A stretch of 48,090 nt of DNA from the NCBI GenBank assembly GCA_900317285.1, contig ONGA01000016.1:1-48090 (forward strand), written 5' to 3'. Of this stretch, positions 15,422 through 24,473 are shown piece by piece. A program made the position numbers and the translations under genes. The notes below the pieces were generated by a model. That model saw only the letters and a program-made list of their open reading frames with translations. It made no database searches and had not been told where the DNA came from. The DNA comes from an uncultured Bacteroidales bacterium (GTDB taxonomy: Bacteria > Bacteroidota > Bacteroidia > Bacteroidales > P3). Numbering within the stretch: the first letter of the stretch is position 1; each line of letters opens with the position of its first letter.

Positions 15422-16222
15422 TCAGAAAGAGAAGATGATTGTCGCAATGCCCACCACGGCGCAGTAGACTGCGAACCAGATGAGCTTCCCTTTTTTCACG
15501 AGGTTGACCATCCACTGGCATGCCAGGCATCCGCTGACGAAGGCGGCAATGAAGCCGACGGCAAGTGCCACGGGCGACAGACCGGCCATCGCCTGCGATA
15601 CTCCCAGTTCCGCCATGTCTTTCACGTCAAGCAGCGCCTCTCCAAGGATGGGGGGGATGACCATGAGGAAGGAGAACTGTGCGAGACGCTCCTTTTTGTT
15701 GCCCAGCAGCAGTCCTGTGGCGATGGTGGAACCGGAACGCGACAGTCCCGGCAGCACTGCCAGCGCTTGCGCAATGCCGATGATGAAGGCATGCAGGGGC
15801 GAGATGTTCTCGCGCTGGCGCGGACGGGCAAAGTAACTGAATGCAAGCAGGGCGGCGGTGACAAGCAGGCAGATGCCAACCACCATCAGTCCGCTGCCGA
15901 AAATCTCTTCCACTTTGTCTTTGAAGAGGAGTCCGACAATGGCAACGGGAATCATGGAGACGAGAATGTTGACGGCATATTTCATGCCCTCGTTCCATTT
16001 CCATTTAAAGATGTCGGCAAATATCCAGACGATTTCTTTCCAAAGGATAACCACCGTGCTCAACACTGTGGCTACATGAACGGCAACGGTGAAGGTAAGG
16101 TTCTCCTCACCGCTCATTCCGAAGAGATGGGCACCGATGGCAAGGTGTCCGCTGGAACTGACAGGCAGATACTCGGTGAGTCCTTGGACGATACCGAGGA
16201 TAAAGGCTTCAAACCATTCCAT
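15422..16222 (-). CDS. uppP: Undecaprenyl-diphosphate phosphatase
   Basis: A 266-residue inner-membrane enzyme of the BacA type that recycles the undecaprenyl carrier for cell-wall and glycan synthesis. The two conserved catalytic regions are present: [17 protein letters not shown] near residue 15 with the conserved Glu, Ser and His, and [17 protein letters not shown] near residue 160 with the conserved Arg. About seven to eight hydrophobic segments are visible. The truB start lies 10 nt downstream and DUF3098 3 nt upstream, indicating an operon. Confidence 0.96.
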   Translation of the reverse strand: MEWFEAFILGIVQGLTEYLPVSSSGHLAIGAHLFGMSGEENLTFTVAVHVATVLSTVVILWKEIVWIFADIFKWKWNEGMKYAVNILVSMIPVAIVGLLFKDKVEEIFGSGLMVVGICLLVTAALLAFSYFARPRQRENISPLHAFIIGIAQALAVLPGLSRSGSTIATGLLLGNKKERLAQFSFLMVIPPILGEALLDVKDMAELGVSQAMAGLSPVALAVGFIAAFVSGCLACQWMVNLVKKGKLIWFAVYCAVVGIATIIFSF

Positions 16223-16225
16223 GGC

Positions 16226-16483
16226 TTATTGTTTCTTGCTTTTGAATAGTATGGCGATAATCTCGACAATGAATCCGACCACGATGAGGATGGGGGCTAC
16301 ATAGAGCCTGCGGGCGTCGAACATGGCATCGTTGAAAACGGTGGGGTCGTCGCTTCCGCCGCCGCTGAGGAGAATGTATCCGAGGGCGAGGATGATGAGG
16401 CCGGCAGCCATGAGGATATAATTGGTGCGACCGAAGGCAAACTGCAGTTTTTTGTCGTCGTTTTGTTGGGGCTTGTTTTCCAT
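16226..16483 (-). CDS. DUF3098 membrane protein
   Basis: 85 residues. After a polar N-terminus (MENKPQQNDDKKLQFAFGRT), a first membrane helix NYILMAAGLIILALGYILLS is followed by a short polar loop and a second helix (VAPILIVVGFIVEIIAILF) with a basic tail. This layout and the FGRTNYILMAAGL start match the small DUF3098 family, which in Bacteroidota regularly sits between ftsX and uppP. The function is unknown; the context suggests the cell envelope or division. Confidence 0.85.
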   Translation of the reverse strand: MENKPQQNDDKKLQFAFGRTNYILMAAGLIILALGYILLSGGGSDDPTVFNDAMFDARRLYVAPILIVVGFIVEIIAILFKSKKQ

Positions 16484-16510
16484 GTTTTTTATTTTAAATG
16501 GGTGAACAGG

Positions 16511-17365
16511 TTAGTTTCGGGAAATGTAGATGTGCACGGTGATCGAGGTGGAGAGGTAGGAGATCAGGATACCTACCAGCACCAGAGCCATACCGATACC
16601 GCCGTACCAGAGCAGGTGCTCGTTGCCGATAAGGTTGATGCCGAACTCGTTGCCGAATACCCACAGGGTGATGAATGTGAGTACGCAGGCAATAAGTCCT
16701 CCCAATGCACCGTACCAGATGCTGCGCAGGATGAAGGGTCGCGCAATGAACGAGGATTTGGCTCCCACCAGCCGCATGGTGGCGATGGTTTCGCGGCGGC
16801 TGTAGATGGCAATGCGGATGAGGCTACTGATAAGGACGATAGTGATGAGCAGGAGCAGCGCCACAAAGACGATGAGGAACCACGAGAGTTTGAAGAACAC
16901 TTCGCGGAGTTCGTTGACGACGTTCTCCTGGAAGGCTACTCCGGTGACGAAATCGTGCTTGCGCATCTGCTCACAGAACTGGTCAAAAGTCTCACTGCTG
17001 TTGTCGGGCAAGAGGGCGATGTTAAAGTTGACCATCAGTGAGGGATAGAGGGGGTTGTAGCCCGCAAATCCCACAAAGTCCTCTCCAAGGTCCTCGGTGA
17101 AAATCTCGGCGGCTTTCACTTTGGAGATATAGTCCACATGTTTCACCACAGGCATCTTGGCGATTTCATCCTTCAGCACGAGCGCAAGTGAATCGGTGAC
17201 ATCGGGCGAGAGGTCCACTTTATAGGTGATGCGCTCTTGTGCGTCGTGGGTGAGACGGTAGGAATGATACTCGATGGTGAGCAGCAGTCCCAGCATAAAA
17301 AGCACCAACGAGATACCGATGATGGTAGTCCCGTGGGTGCCCCAGAGGTTGATTTTGTTTTTCAT
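16511..17365 (-). CDS. ftsX: Cell division ABC-transporter-like permease FtsX
   Basis: 284 residues with the FtsX arrangement: a cytosolic start, TM1 (GISLVLFMLGLLLTIE), a periplasmic domain of about 120 residues, then three more membrane helices (LSWFLIVFVALLLLITIV, YGALGGLIACVLTFITLW, GGIGMALVLVGILISYLS). The cytosolic loop IAIYSRRETIATMRLVGAK carries the conserved MxLVGA sequence. With FtsE it controls peptidoglycan hydrolases at the septum; ftsE is not beside it here. It shares the strand and tight spacing of the uppP group. Confidence 0.92.
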   Translation of the reverse strand: MKNKINLWGTHGTTIIGISLVLFMLGLLLTIEYHSYRLTHDAQERITYKVDLSPDVTDSLALVLKDEIAKMPVVKHVDYISKVKAAEIFTEDLGEDFVGFAGYNPLYPSLMVNFNIALLPDNSSETFDQFCEQMRKHDFVTGVAFQENVVNELREVFFKLSWFLIVFVALLLLITIVLISSLIRIAIYSRRETIATMRLVGAKSSFIARPFILRSIWYGALGGLIACVLTFITLWVFGNEFGINLIGNEHLLWYGGIGMALVLVGILISYLSTSITVHIYISRN

Positions 17366-17371
17366 AAGCTA

Positions 17372-18514
17372 TTAATTTGCCAGCATCACAGGCATTACGA
17401 GCATCAAGATGTCGTCTTTCTTTTCCTCTGCGTCGTCGCCGTAGGGGAAGATGATACCCGCGCGCGAGGGGTGGGAGAGCTCGACGAGCACCTGCTCACT
17501 GTCGAGGTAGGAAATCATTTCGGTGAGGAACTTGGCGTTGAATCCGATGTCCATTGGGTCGCCCTCATACTGACAGGGGATGGTCTCGCGGGCATTGTTG
17601 GAGAGCTCAAGGTCCTCGGCTGAAATCTCCATCTTGTCGTTGCTGATGGAGAGGCGCACCTGACGGGTGGCTTCGCTGGCGAAGATACTCACGCGGCGCA
17701 GCGTGTTGAGGAACGACTGGCGGTCGAGGATGAGTTTGTTGGGGTTGTCCTTCGGAATGGCTGCCTCGTAGTTGGGGTAGCGACCGTCGACCAGGCGGCA
17801 GACGATGTAGAAGTTGTCAAAGGTGATGAAGAGGTTGGTGTTGTTGTATTCAATAGTGATGTCGCTCTCTTCTTTGCGGGCAGCGAGGATGTTCTTGACG
17901 ATGATGATGGGCTTCTTGGGCAGGATGAAGTTGGTGCTCTCGTCGCAGGTGACGTCTTTGCGGCGGTAGCGGACGAGCTTGTGGGCATCGGTGGCGACGA
18001 AGGTGACGCCGTCGGGGGTCATTTCGCAGTAGATGCCGCTCATCTGCTGGTGCATCTCGTCGTTGCTGGTGGCAAAGACGGTCTTGTTGATGGCGTTGAC
18101 CAGGGCGTTGCTGTTCATCACCACCTTGCTGGTGCTTTCGGCCACGGGCATGGTGGGGTAGGTGGCGGCATCCATGCCGGCCAGGCGATACTGACCCTGT
18201 CCGGAGACGATGTCGATGGAATAGTTGGCGGGGTCCACATCGAAGGTTAGGGGCACATCATCGAAGGTCTTGAGGATGTCGAGCAGCATCTTGGAGGGCA
18301 CGGCGACCTCTTCGGCGCTTTCCATGCGACCTGTCTCAACGGCCATCTTCGCCATCAGCGTGGTGGTCAGGTCGGTGGTTTTGATGGTAAGGCTGTTCTC
18401 CTCCAGATGGAAATGGAAACAGCTGATTATGGGCATCGTGTTGCTCGACGAGATGACTCCGCTGAGCGACTGTAACTGCTTGTGTAATTGTTGACTGTTG
18501 ACAATGAATTTCAT
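17372..18514 (-). CDS. dnaN: DNA polymerase III sliding clamp (beta subunit)
   Basis: 380 residues forming three clamp domains; the dimer encircles DNA and holds polymerase III. Seen: MKFIVNSQQLHKQLQSLSGV at the start, the middle-domain segments VINKTVFATSNDEMHQQMSG and FVATDAHKLVRY, and the C-terminal SRAGIIFP/LVMPVML strand that lines the protein-binding pocket. The length is standard. It is not beside dnaA here. A minus-strand -7 box TATTTTTG lies at 18550-18557, 36 bp upstream; the -33 match is weak. The ftsX start is only 6 nt downstream. Confidence 0.96.
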   Translation of the reverse strand: MKFIVNSQQLHKQLQSLSGVISSSNTMPIISCFHFHLEENSLTIKTTDLTTTLMAKMAVETGRMESAEEVAVPSKMLLDILKTFDDVPLTFDVDPANYSIDIVSGQGQYRLAGMDAATYPTMPVAESTSKVVMNSNALVNAINKTVFATSNDEMHQQMSGIYCEMTPDGVTFVATDAHKLVRYRRKDVTCDESTNFILPKKPIIIVKNILAARKEESDITIEYNNTNLFITFDNFYIVCRLVDGRYPNYEAAIPKDNPNKLILDRQSFLNTLRRVSIFASEATRQVRLSISNDKMEISAEDLELSNNARETIPCQYEGDPMDIGFNAKFLTEMISYLDSEQVLVELSHPSRAGIIFPYGDDAEEKKDDILMLVMPVMLAN

Positions 18515-18549
18515 ATTGCTGTATTTTTTTATTGTTTCTTTTTGATTTG

Positions 18550-18557
18550 CAAAAATA
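18550..18557 (-). promoter_or_regulatory. -7 element of the dnaN promoter
   Basis: The minus strand reads TATTTTTG. No exact TTTG is found 19-21 nt upstream, so this is a partial promoter match. Confidence 0.5.
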
Positions 18558-18621
18558 CGAATAATGTCCCGTATCTTCCGAAGTTTTTTTTAACATTTAA
18601 TCAACACACTGCCAATGCGCT

Positions 18622-19416
18622 TCAAAAAAGGCGCAGGGCGTCGTTGAGGGATGTCTTTTTGTCGGTGCTTTCTTTCCGTTTGCCAATGATGAGGGCGCAC
18701 GCCACGTTGTAGTCGCCCGCGGGGAAGTGTTTTGTGTAACTGCCGGGTATCACCACGCTGCGGGCAGGTACGCGTCCGATATGGGTTACGGGCTCGCTGC
18801 CCGTAACGTCTATGATGTGGGTTGATGCGGTGATGACGGTATTGGCGGCAAGTACGGCTTCACTCTCGATGACAGCTCCCTCGACGATGATGCAGCGTGA
18901 GCCGATGAAACAATGGTCCTCGATGATGACAGGTGCAGCCTGTATGGGCTCAAGCACTCCTCCGATGCCGACACCGCCACTCAGGTGCACATTCTTGCCT
19001 ATTTGGGCGCAGCTGCCCACGGTGGCCCACGTGTCAACCATTGTGCCGCTGTCCACGTATGCACCGATGTTCACATACGACGGCATCATGATAGTCCCGG
19101 GGGCCAGATAGGCTCCGTAGCGTGCCACAGCAGGGGGAACCACGCGCACCGAGCGGTCGGCATAATTTTTTTTGAGCGGTATTTTGTCGTGGTATTCCAT
19201 GGGCCCCGCCTCGAGGGTTTCCATGCCTTGCAGGGGGAAGTAGAGCAATACTGCTTTCTTCACCCATTCGTTGACACGCCAGTTACCGTCGGCTTTCTCC
19301 GCCACGCGAATCTCGCCGCGGTCAAGCTGTGCCACTGTCTCCAGTACGGCTTCTTTTGTCTCGGGACGTTCCAGCAGTGAACGGTCCTCCCATGCTTTTT
19401 CTATAATTTCTTTCAT
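18622..19416 (-). CDS. dapD: 2,3,4,5-tetrahydropyridine-2,6-dicarboxylate N-succinyltransferase
   Basis: 264 residues; transfers succinyl from succinyl-CoA in the succinylase branch of lysine/meso-diaminopimelate synthesis. The start is MKEIIEKAWEDRSLLERPET (19416), overlapping the stop of the upstream cargo gene as ATGA. After an alpha-helical N-terminal domain comes a left-handed beta helix of hexapeptide repeats (YVNIGAYVDSGTMVDTWATV, then GGVGIGGVLEP), and the C-terminus KRKESTDKKTSLNDALRLF is characteristic of DapD. The last gene of an operon behind two secreted T9SS proteins, an unexpected partnership for a biosynthetic enzyme. Confidence 0.95.
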   Translation of the reverse strand: MKEIIEKAWEDRSLLERPETKEAVLETVAQLDRGEIRVAEKADGNWRVNEWVKKAVLLYFPLQGMETLEAGPMEYHDKIPLKKNYADRSVRVVPPAVARYGAYLAPGTIMMPSYVNIGAYVDSGTMVDTWATVGSCAQIGKNVHLSGGVGIGGVLEPIQAAPVIIEDHCFIGSRCIIVEGAVIESEAVLAANTVITASTHIIDVTGSEPVTHIGRVPARSVVIPGSYTKHFPAGDYNVACALIIGKRKESTDKKTSLNDALRLF

Positions 19417-21929
19417 CGTATGAGTAGTATTGATCCTGTCTGCATCACCGTCTGTTCCGGTTTGGCGGTGGTGCGGTAGCGCATTGTGTATACATAGCTG
19501 GCCTGTCGGCAAGCGGTTCCGTCTTCCGTGGTACCGTCCCAGTGCATATCGAGCCCTTCAAAGTGTCGCACCAGTTGCCCGTCACGGTTGTAAATCCAAA
19601 TCTCCATCCATTCAATGTCCCGCATTTCGGGTTGCCAGGTGTTGTTGGTCGCCTGCGTGGGGGTGAAGACGTTGGGGATTGCCAGTGCGGAACGGTCGAT
19701 GTGTAGCACGGCAAAAGCCGTATCATGGCATCCGTCGTGGGAGGAGACAATCAGCATGAGCGGCACGGAATCTTGGTCGATAGGGTAGGTGAAGGTCTGG
19801 TTACGCAGATCGTTCACATTGCCGTCGATGTCCCAGTGCCGGTCATTGTTGCCGCTGCTGGCATCGTAGAGGCGTACCTCGTTGTCGTCAGGAGTCACCA
19901 CCATCGGTATCGCCCGGATTTCTGCTTTCAATGCTTCGCCCAAAACGGTCAGGTTTAGGGTGATTGTAGAATCGCACCCGTAGCGGTTGGTAAAGGTGCT
20001 GGTGTGGGTGCCCGAATGGTAGAAGCTCTCCTCGCCGAACAGGTATGGGCAGGAGGAGGCACAGACGGTATCCTCGGTAATATCCACATTTGTAGGGTTC
20101 ACCGCAAGATCCACCCTCACAGTGCTGTCGCAGCCTTTGGCGGTGCGATGGTGGAATGTATAGCTTCCCGCCGTGTCGAGCAGTTGCCCGTTGATGGGGT
20201 ACCCTTGGTTGTCGCAGATGGCGGCGGACAGGAGGGTGTCGTAGACGGGATGTACCGTGAGGGTTATTTTCAGCGTGCTGTCGGCACCGTAGGCGTCGCT
20301 CTCGGTGAGCAGTAGCGTGCTGGGACCTGTGAAGGTGTGGCCCAGCCAGTTGAGGGGCAGCTCGTCTTCACAAACCGACTTCGAAAATTCATACGAGTGG
20401 TTGTAGTGCACGTTAAGACTGAAGTGCACCGCACTGTCGCATCCGTGACGGTCGGTCAGATGGAAGGTGCTGTCGGCAATCCCGCTGAACGCCTCCCCGT
20501 TGAAAAACACCGGGAGGTCGTTCTCCACCCGGTCCCATCTGATTGTCGTGTCCCCGAGGGGATGCACTGTCAGGTGGAGAAGGTAGACGCTGTCCATGCT
20601 TTCGGGATGGACGATTTTGAATGTATCGGTGACACTGCGCAGATAGCTGCGTCCATGCCAACTGAAGGGTAGGGCATCGGCACAGATGGCGGTGTCGGTA
20701 ACGTCGGTCCATGTCGTGTGCAGCTGCAGCGAGTAGTGTGTCAGGCTGTCGCAACCTGCCGCGCTCGTCTCTGCAAAAAGGCTGTCGGCAACTTCGTTGG
20801 AGATGACGTGTCCGCGGAAATTGTGGGGCATGTCGGCTTCGTCCACCGTGTCGCGGACAATCTGGTTGTAGGTGGGGTGGAAGGTAATCCAGGCTGTGGT
20901 GTCGATATAGTCGTTGCAGGCGTTGAGAATGCGGAAGGTATAAAGCACCGCCGTGTCGGCAGTGATGCCCGTGGGTGCCGTGATGGTGAAGAGCGAGTCG
21001 TTCAGCATCGTCACCCCGTCGCCGATGATATTGTAGCCCGCCACCAGGCAGTTGGTGCTCGACACCAGTTGCTCGTTCAGTGCCAGCTCCCACTCGAAAA
21101 TATAGCCGTTGTCCACCGAGTAGCCGTCCATCACCTCAATCGACCAGTCGCCGTTCACGGGGCAGCCCACCAGCACGTTGAAATTGTTGTCGGGGTGGTA
21201 GAAATTGCGTCCTTGCGCCACGTTCGACGAGTCGATGGTGGAGCCTGAATACATCCAACTGCTGTTGTTGAGGTACACCTCGTTGCCGCTGCGATAGATG
21301 ATGCCGTCCCCGGCACCGTAGGTGTAGCCGTTCGTTGTGTTGTTGCTCCAGCAATAGTTCCAGCCCACTCCCGCACGGTTACCGTAGAGGCTCGAGTCGC
21401 ACTTGTTGCTCGACGACTCCGAGTCCACGGGGTCGCCGAGGTAGGCCTGCTTCGACACGTTGCTGCCGCTTTTCCACCCTTTATGCGAGGCGGGAATGCT
21501 CTGTGAGCATTGCGATGTGCCTGCATTGCTGTAGTTCATCAGCGACGCGCGGCTGCCATTGGGGCAGGTGATGCCGATGTAGATGTCGCCGATGTAGGAA
21601 TGCTCCATGTTGATGCGTACGAACTTGATGTCCTGCACATTGCGTATCACCGAGGTTTCGGGGAAATCGGTGAAAGTCACTTCCGAAACATAGGAGCAGC
21701 TGCCGTTGCACTGCACTCCGTCGGGAAGGAAGGTGCGCTCGCTGCGGCTCAACGAGGCTATCCGGTTGTGCACCACCACATTGTGGTCGCTTTGAATGCC
21801 AAAGGAAATGGTTGCCGTACTTCCCGCACAGAGGTCTGTCGGGACGTGGAATGACACGATGCTTTGCCCTTGCGCCGACCCCCAGGCCAGCACGGCAAGC
21901 GCCATGAGTATCCACCTTCTAGTTTTCAA
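19413..21929 (-). CDS. Secreted T9SS cargo: P-domain, repeated GCDS modules, type B sorting domain
   Basis: 838 residues. Signal peptide to about residue 21 (VLAWGSAQG). Residues about 70-290 form a proprotein-convertase P-domain-like beta sandwich (HSYIGDIYIGITCPNGSRAS, WNYCWSNN, CPVNGDWSIEVMDGYSVDNG). Residues about 350-690 hold five or six modules of 60-75 residues, each ending GCDS plus a beta strand (for example RHGCDSAVHFSLNVH, AKGCDSTVRVDLAVNP). The C-terminus, IPNVFTPTQATNN ... MEIWIYNRDGQLVRHFEG ... GSILLIR, is the gliding-motility-type (CHU_C) sorting domain recognised by the T9SS. No catalytic domain is seen; adhesion or matrix function is likely. Paralogue of the neighbour upstream. 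Confidence 0.87.
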   Translation of the reverse strand: MKTRRWILMALAVLAWGSAQGQSIVSFHVPTDLCAGSTATISFGIQSDHNVVVHNRIASLSRSERTFLPDGVQCNGSCSYVSEVTFTDFPETSVIRNVQDIKFVRINMEHSYIGDIYIGITCPNGSRASLMNYSNAGTSQCSQSIPASHKGWKSGSNVSKQAYLGDPVDSESSSNKCDSSLYGNRAGVGWNYCWSNNTTNGYTYGAGDGIIYRSGNEVYLNNSSWMYSGSTIDSSNVAQGRNFYHPDNNFNVLVGCPVNGDWSIEVMDGYSVDNGYIFEWELALNEQLVSSTNCLVAGYNIIGDGVTMLNDSLFTITAPTGITADTAVLYTFRILNACNDYIDTTAWITFHPTYNQIVRDTVDEADMPHNFRGHVISNEVADSLFAETSAAGCDSLTHYSLQLHTTWTDVTDTAICADALPFSWHGRSYLRSVTDTFKIVHPESMDSVYLLHLTVHPLGDTTIRWDRVENDLPVFFNGEAFSGIADSTFHLTDRHGCDSAVHFSLNVHYNHSYEFSKSVCEDELPLNWLGHTFTGPSTLLLTESDAYGADSTLKITLTVHPVYDTLLSAAICDNQGYPINGQLLDTAGSYTFHHRTAKGCDSTVRVDLAVNPTNVDITEDTVCASSCPYLFGEESFYHSGTHTSTFTNRYGCDSTITLNLTVLGEALKAEIRAIPMVVTPDDNEVRLYDASSGNNDRHWDIDGNVNDLRNQTFTYPIDQDSVPLMLIVSSHDGCHDTAFAVLHIDRSALAIPNVFTPTQATNNTWQPEMRDIEWMEIWIYNRDGQLVRHFEGLDMHWDGTTEDGTACRQASYVYTMRYRTTAKPEQTVMQTGSILLIR

Positions 21930-21953
21930 TTCTTAACCTTTGATTCCTAAACC

Positions 21954-24188
21954 TCATCTCACCACCTCTATCATGCCTGTTCTTCTCACCAGTCCGAAGA
22001 GGCTCTTGCCCGAGAAGCGGTAGTAATATGTGCCGTCGGGGCTGCGGGTCTCGTTGGGGTCCCAGAAATCCTCCTCTTTGCTGATGTCGCGTGCGTGGTA
22101 CACCAGCGCTCCCCAGGCATTGTAGATCCACAGTTCGTTCATCGTGTACAGACCGCACTCCAGCAGGTTCACCACCTTCCAGATATCGTTGATTCCGTCG
22201 CCGTTGGGTGTTACCAGGTTGGGGAACTGCAGCCAGTCGTTGATTATCTCCACCTCACGCATCGCCGTGTCGAAACAGACGAGCGTGTCGCCGGTAATGG
22301 TGACAATCTGCTGGTACACCGTCAGCAGCACGTCGAATTTTCCAAACACCGCCATGTTGTCGTCGCCCCACGTGTAGTGCGGCGTGGCAAGGGTGCTGCT
22401 GTCGGATCCTGTCCCCTCGGCATTTGTGATTTCCCACAGGTAGGTCAGCGAGTCTTCGGGCTGGCTCTCGTTGTAGAACTGCACGGAGGGATGCGAGGCC
22501 ACTGGCTTCGCCGGGCTCCACCAGAACTCGGCATACGGCGGCTGGTATATTGTGATGGCGTTTTTGATTACCACCGTATCGTGGCAGCCGCGGATGCTCG
22601 AGGCTATCAGCGTCACGTCGAAGCTTCCCGTCGTGTCGTAGATATGGCTTGTTGCCGAGTCGGTGCTCCACGCTCCGTCGCCGAAGAGCCACTGCCGCGA
22701 TGCCTCGTGCATCGTCGTGTCGCGCACCAGCAGGCGGAACGGGCGGCAGCCCGAAAGCGTCGTGTCGCCGCTCCACCAGGTGCCGTCGTCGCTGATGAAC
22801 GGCGAAATGCGGAACATGGTGTCGGCATCCGTGATATTCACATACACCACGCTGTCGCAGCCTGCTGCAGTCAGCCCCGAGACGACATAGTCGCCCGGAC
22901 CCGTGTAGTCGATGTTCTCATAGATGAAGGTCTCGTTTGGACACAGCACAATGGTGTCGAACACGGTATAGGAAGGCATGAAGTGCACATCGATTTCCCT
23001 CACCCGCTCGCAGCCTCCGGGTGCCGTGAGCGTGTCGAGGCTGTAGTAGTCCGACGTGATCACCAGTTCGTCCACCCGCAGCGTGTCGCCTGTGCAGAGC
23101 GTGTCGCGCACCAGTTGGTAGCTGTCGCTGTAATAGTGCACCCGCACCACCGTGTCAATCGTCCGCCCGGTGCCGAAAATGCGCACGGTGTACGCCACCA
23201 TGGTGTCGTTCCCGGCAGGGACAGAAGGCACGCTCAGCAGGTAGGTCGAGTCGTCCACCGTCGTCACTCCCTCACCTATTACAGTGTTGCCTGTCATCAC
23301 GCCGCCTGCGGGCGCAAGCTGGGCATTCATCGCCAGCTCCCAGTCGAACACGTAGCCGTTGTCGTAGCTCCAGCCGTCCAGCACCTCGATATACCAAGTG
23401 CCGTTCACGGGGCATCCCACCAGCGAGCTGAAGTTCTCGTCGGGGTGGTAGAAATTGGTGCGCTGACGCACATTCGACGAGTCGATGGTCGAATAGCCGT
23501 AGTAGCTGCTCGCGCTTGCCACAGGTATCACGTTCGCCGACCGGTAGATAAGGGCGTCGCCCGGCGCGTATTGGTTGCCGCTGCTGTTGCTCCAGCAGTA
23601 GTTCCACCCGATTCCCGGGCGGTTGCCGTACAGTGAGGAGTTGCAGCGGTCGGAGGCATCTTCCGTGTCCACAGGCTCGCCGAAGTAGGTGCTCGTCTCC
23701 GCATTCGTGGCGGCGGTGCTCCATCCGCGGTGCGAAGCCGGTATCGTGCTGGAACAGCTCGACGTCCCATGGTCGCTGTATTTCATCAGCGCCGCACGCT
23801 GTCCGTTCGGGCAGGTGATGCCCACATAGATGTCGCCTATCCAGCTGTGTTCGATGTTAAGGCGCACAAAATCAATATCGTTTGCCGACTGGATGGTCAA
23901 GCCGGGGGTGAAATTCGAGAATGTGATGGGTGAGCGGTATGAGCAGCTGCCGTTGCATTCGCGCCCGTCGGGCAGGAACGTCACCTCCGGGTGCGACACA
24001 GTCGTGTACACATTCCTCACTTGCACCTCCCGCGCAGCGTCCAATCCCACACTCATACGCACCGAATCACCCATGCAGGCTGTCGAATCCACCAGCACAT
24101 GGACTAGGCTCTGCCCATGCATGCCTGTGGTCAACAGCAACAGCGTGAGCAACATAACAACTCTTCTATTCAATATTCCTAAGCGCAT
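21954..24188 (-). CDS. Secreted T9SS cargo: P-domain, PKD-like region, type B sorting domain
   Basis: 744 residues from MRLGILNRRVVMLLTLLLLT (24188), which gives a good signal peptide; a longer reading to 24239 is less likely. The first 290 residues parallel the downstream cargo gene closely (FLPDGRECNGSCSYRSPITF; HSWIGDIYVGITCPNGQRAA; IGWNYCWSNS; CPVNGTWYIEVLDGWSYDNG). One or two GCDS-type modules follow (AAGCDSVVYVNI), then a PKD-like segment (FGDGAWSTDSATSHIYDTTG). The end, FPNLVTPNGDGINDIWKVVN ... LWIYNAWGALVY ... GMIEVVR, is a gliding-type (CHU_C) sorting domain. First gene of an operon with its paralogue (24 nt gap) and dapD. Confidence 0.87.
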   Translation of the reverse strand: MRLGILNRRVVMLLTLLLLTTGMHGQSLVHVLVDSTACMGDSVRMSVGLDAAREVQVRNVYTTVSHPEVTFLPDGRECNGSCSYRSPITFSNFTPGLTIQSANDIDFVRLNIEHSWIGDIYVGITCPNGQRAALMKYSDHGTSSCSSTIPASHRGWSTAATNAETSTYFGEPVDTEDASDRCNSSLYGNRPGIGWNYCWSNSSGNQYAPGDALIYRSANVIPVASASSYYGYSTIDSSNVRQRTNFYHPDENFSSLVGCPVNGTWYIEVLDGWSYDNGYVFDWELAMNAQLAPAGGVMTGNTVIGEGVTTVDDSTYLLSVPSVPAGNDTMVAYTVRIFGTGRTIDTVVRVHYYSDSYQLVRDTLCTGDTLRVDELVITSDYYSLDTLTAPGGCERVREIDVHFMPSYTVFDTIVLCPNETFIYENIDYTGPGDYVVSGLTAAGCDSVVYVNITDADTMFRISPFISDDGTWWSGDTTLSGCRPFRLLVRDTTMHEASRQWLFGDGAWSTDSATSHIYDTTGSFDVTLIASSIRGCHDTVVIKNAITIYQPPYAEFWWSPAKPVASHPSVQFYNESQPEDSLTYLWEITNAEGTGSDSSTLATPHYTWGDDNMAVFGKFDVLLTVYQQIVTITGDTLVCFDTAMREVEIINDWLQFPNLVTPNGDGINDIWKVVNLLECGLYTMNELWIYNAWGALVYHARDISKEEDFWDPNETRSPDGTYYYRFSGKSLFGLVRRTGMIEVVR

Positions 24189-24269
24189 AATCGATGGCAA
24201 AGATACGAAACTTTTCCGACATGCAACCAAAAAAAACAAAAAATATTAATACCTATTATAAAAACACCC

Positions 24270-24400
24270 GACATAGGAGAAACATAGGAGCAACATATAC
24301 GCATCATAGTTGAACCATAGGACAACCGATATAGAATGGTAGTAAAATGGTAGTACAACCATAGGAGGAAATTTCACCCAAAATCCTCCTATGTCTACCC
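24270..24400. repeat. Intergenic cataggag repeat, subfamily A copy 2
   Basis: Units gacataggagaaacatagga, gcaacatatacgcatcatag and atatagaatggtagtaaaatggtag lead into the same tail as copy 1 (tagtacaaccatagga, ttcacccaaaatcctcctat). In this copy ataggagga (24361-24369) and tcctcctat (24384-24392) form a perfect 9-bp hairpin. It directly precedes the ftcD promoter. Confidence 0.8.
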
Positions 24401-24419
24401 AATCTTTTCTGTAATTTAT

Positions 24420-24450
24420 TTTGTCACATAGGAAAATTTTTGTATTTTTG
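24420..24450 (+). promoter_or_regulatory. Promoter of ftcD
   Basis: TTTG at 24420-24423, 19-nt spacer, TATTTTTG at 24443-24450. The ATG is at 24474. Confidence 0.8.
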
Positions 24451-24473
24451 CACCATCTAACAATTTATATATT

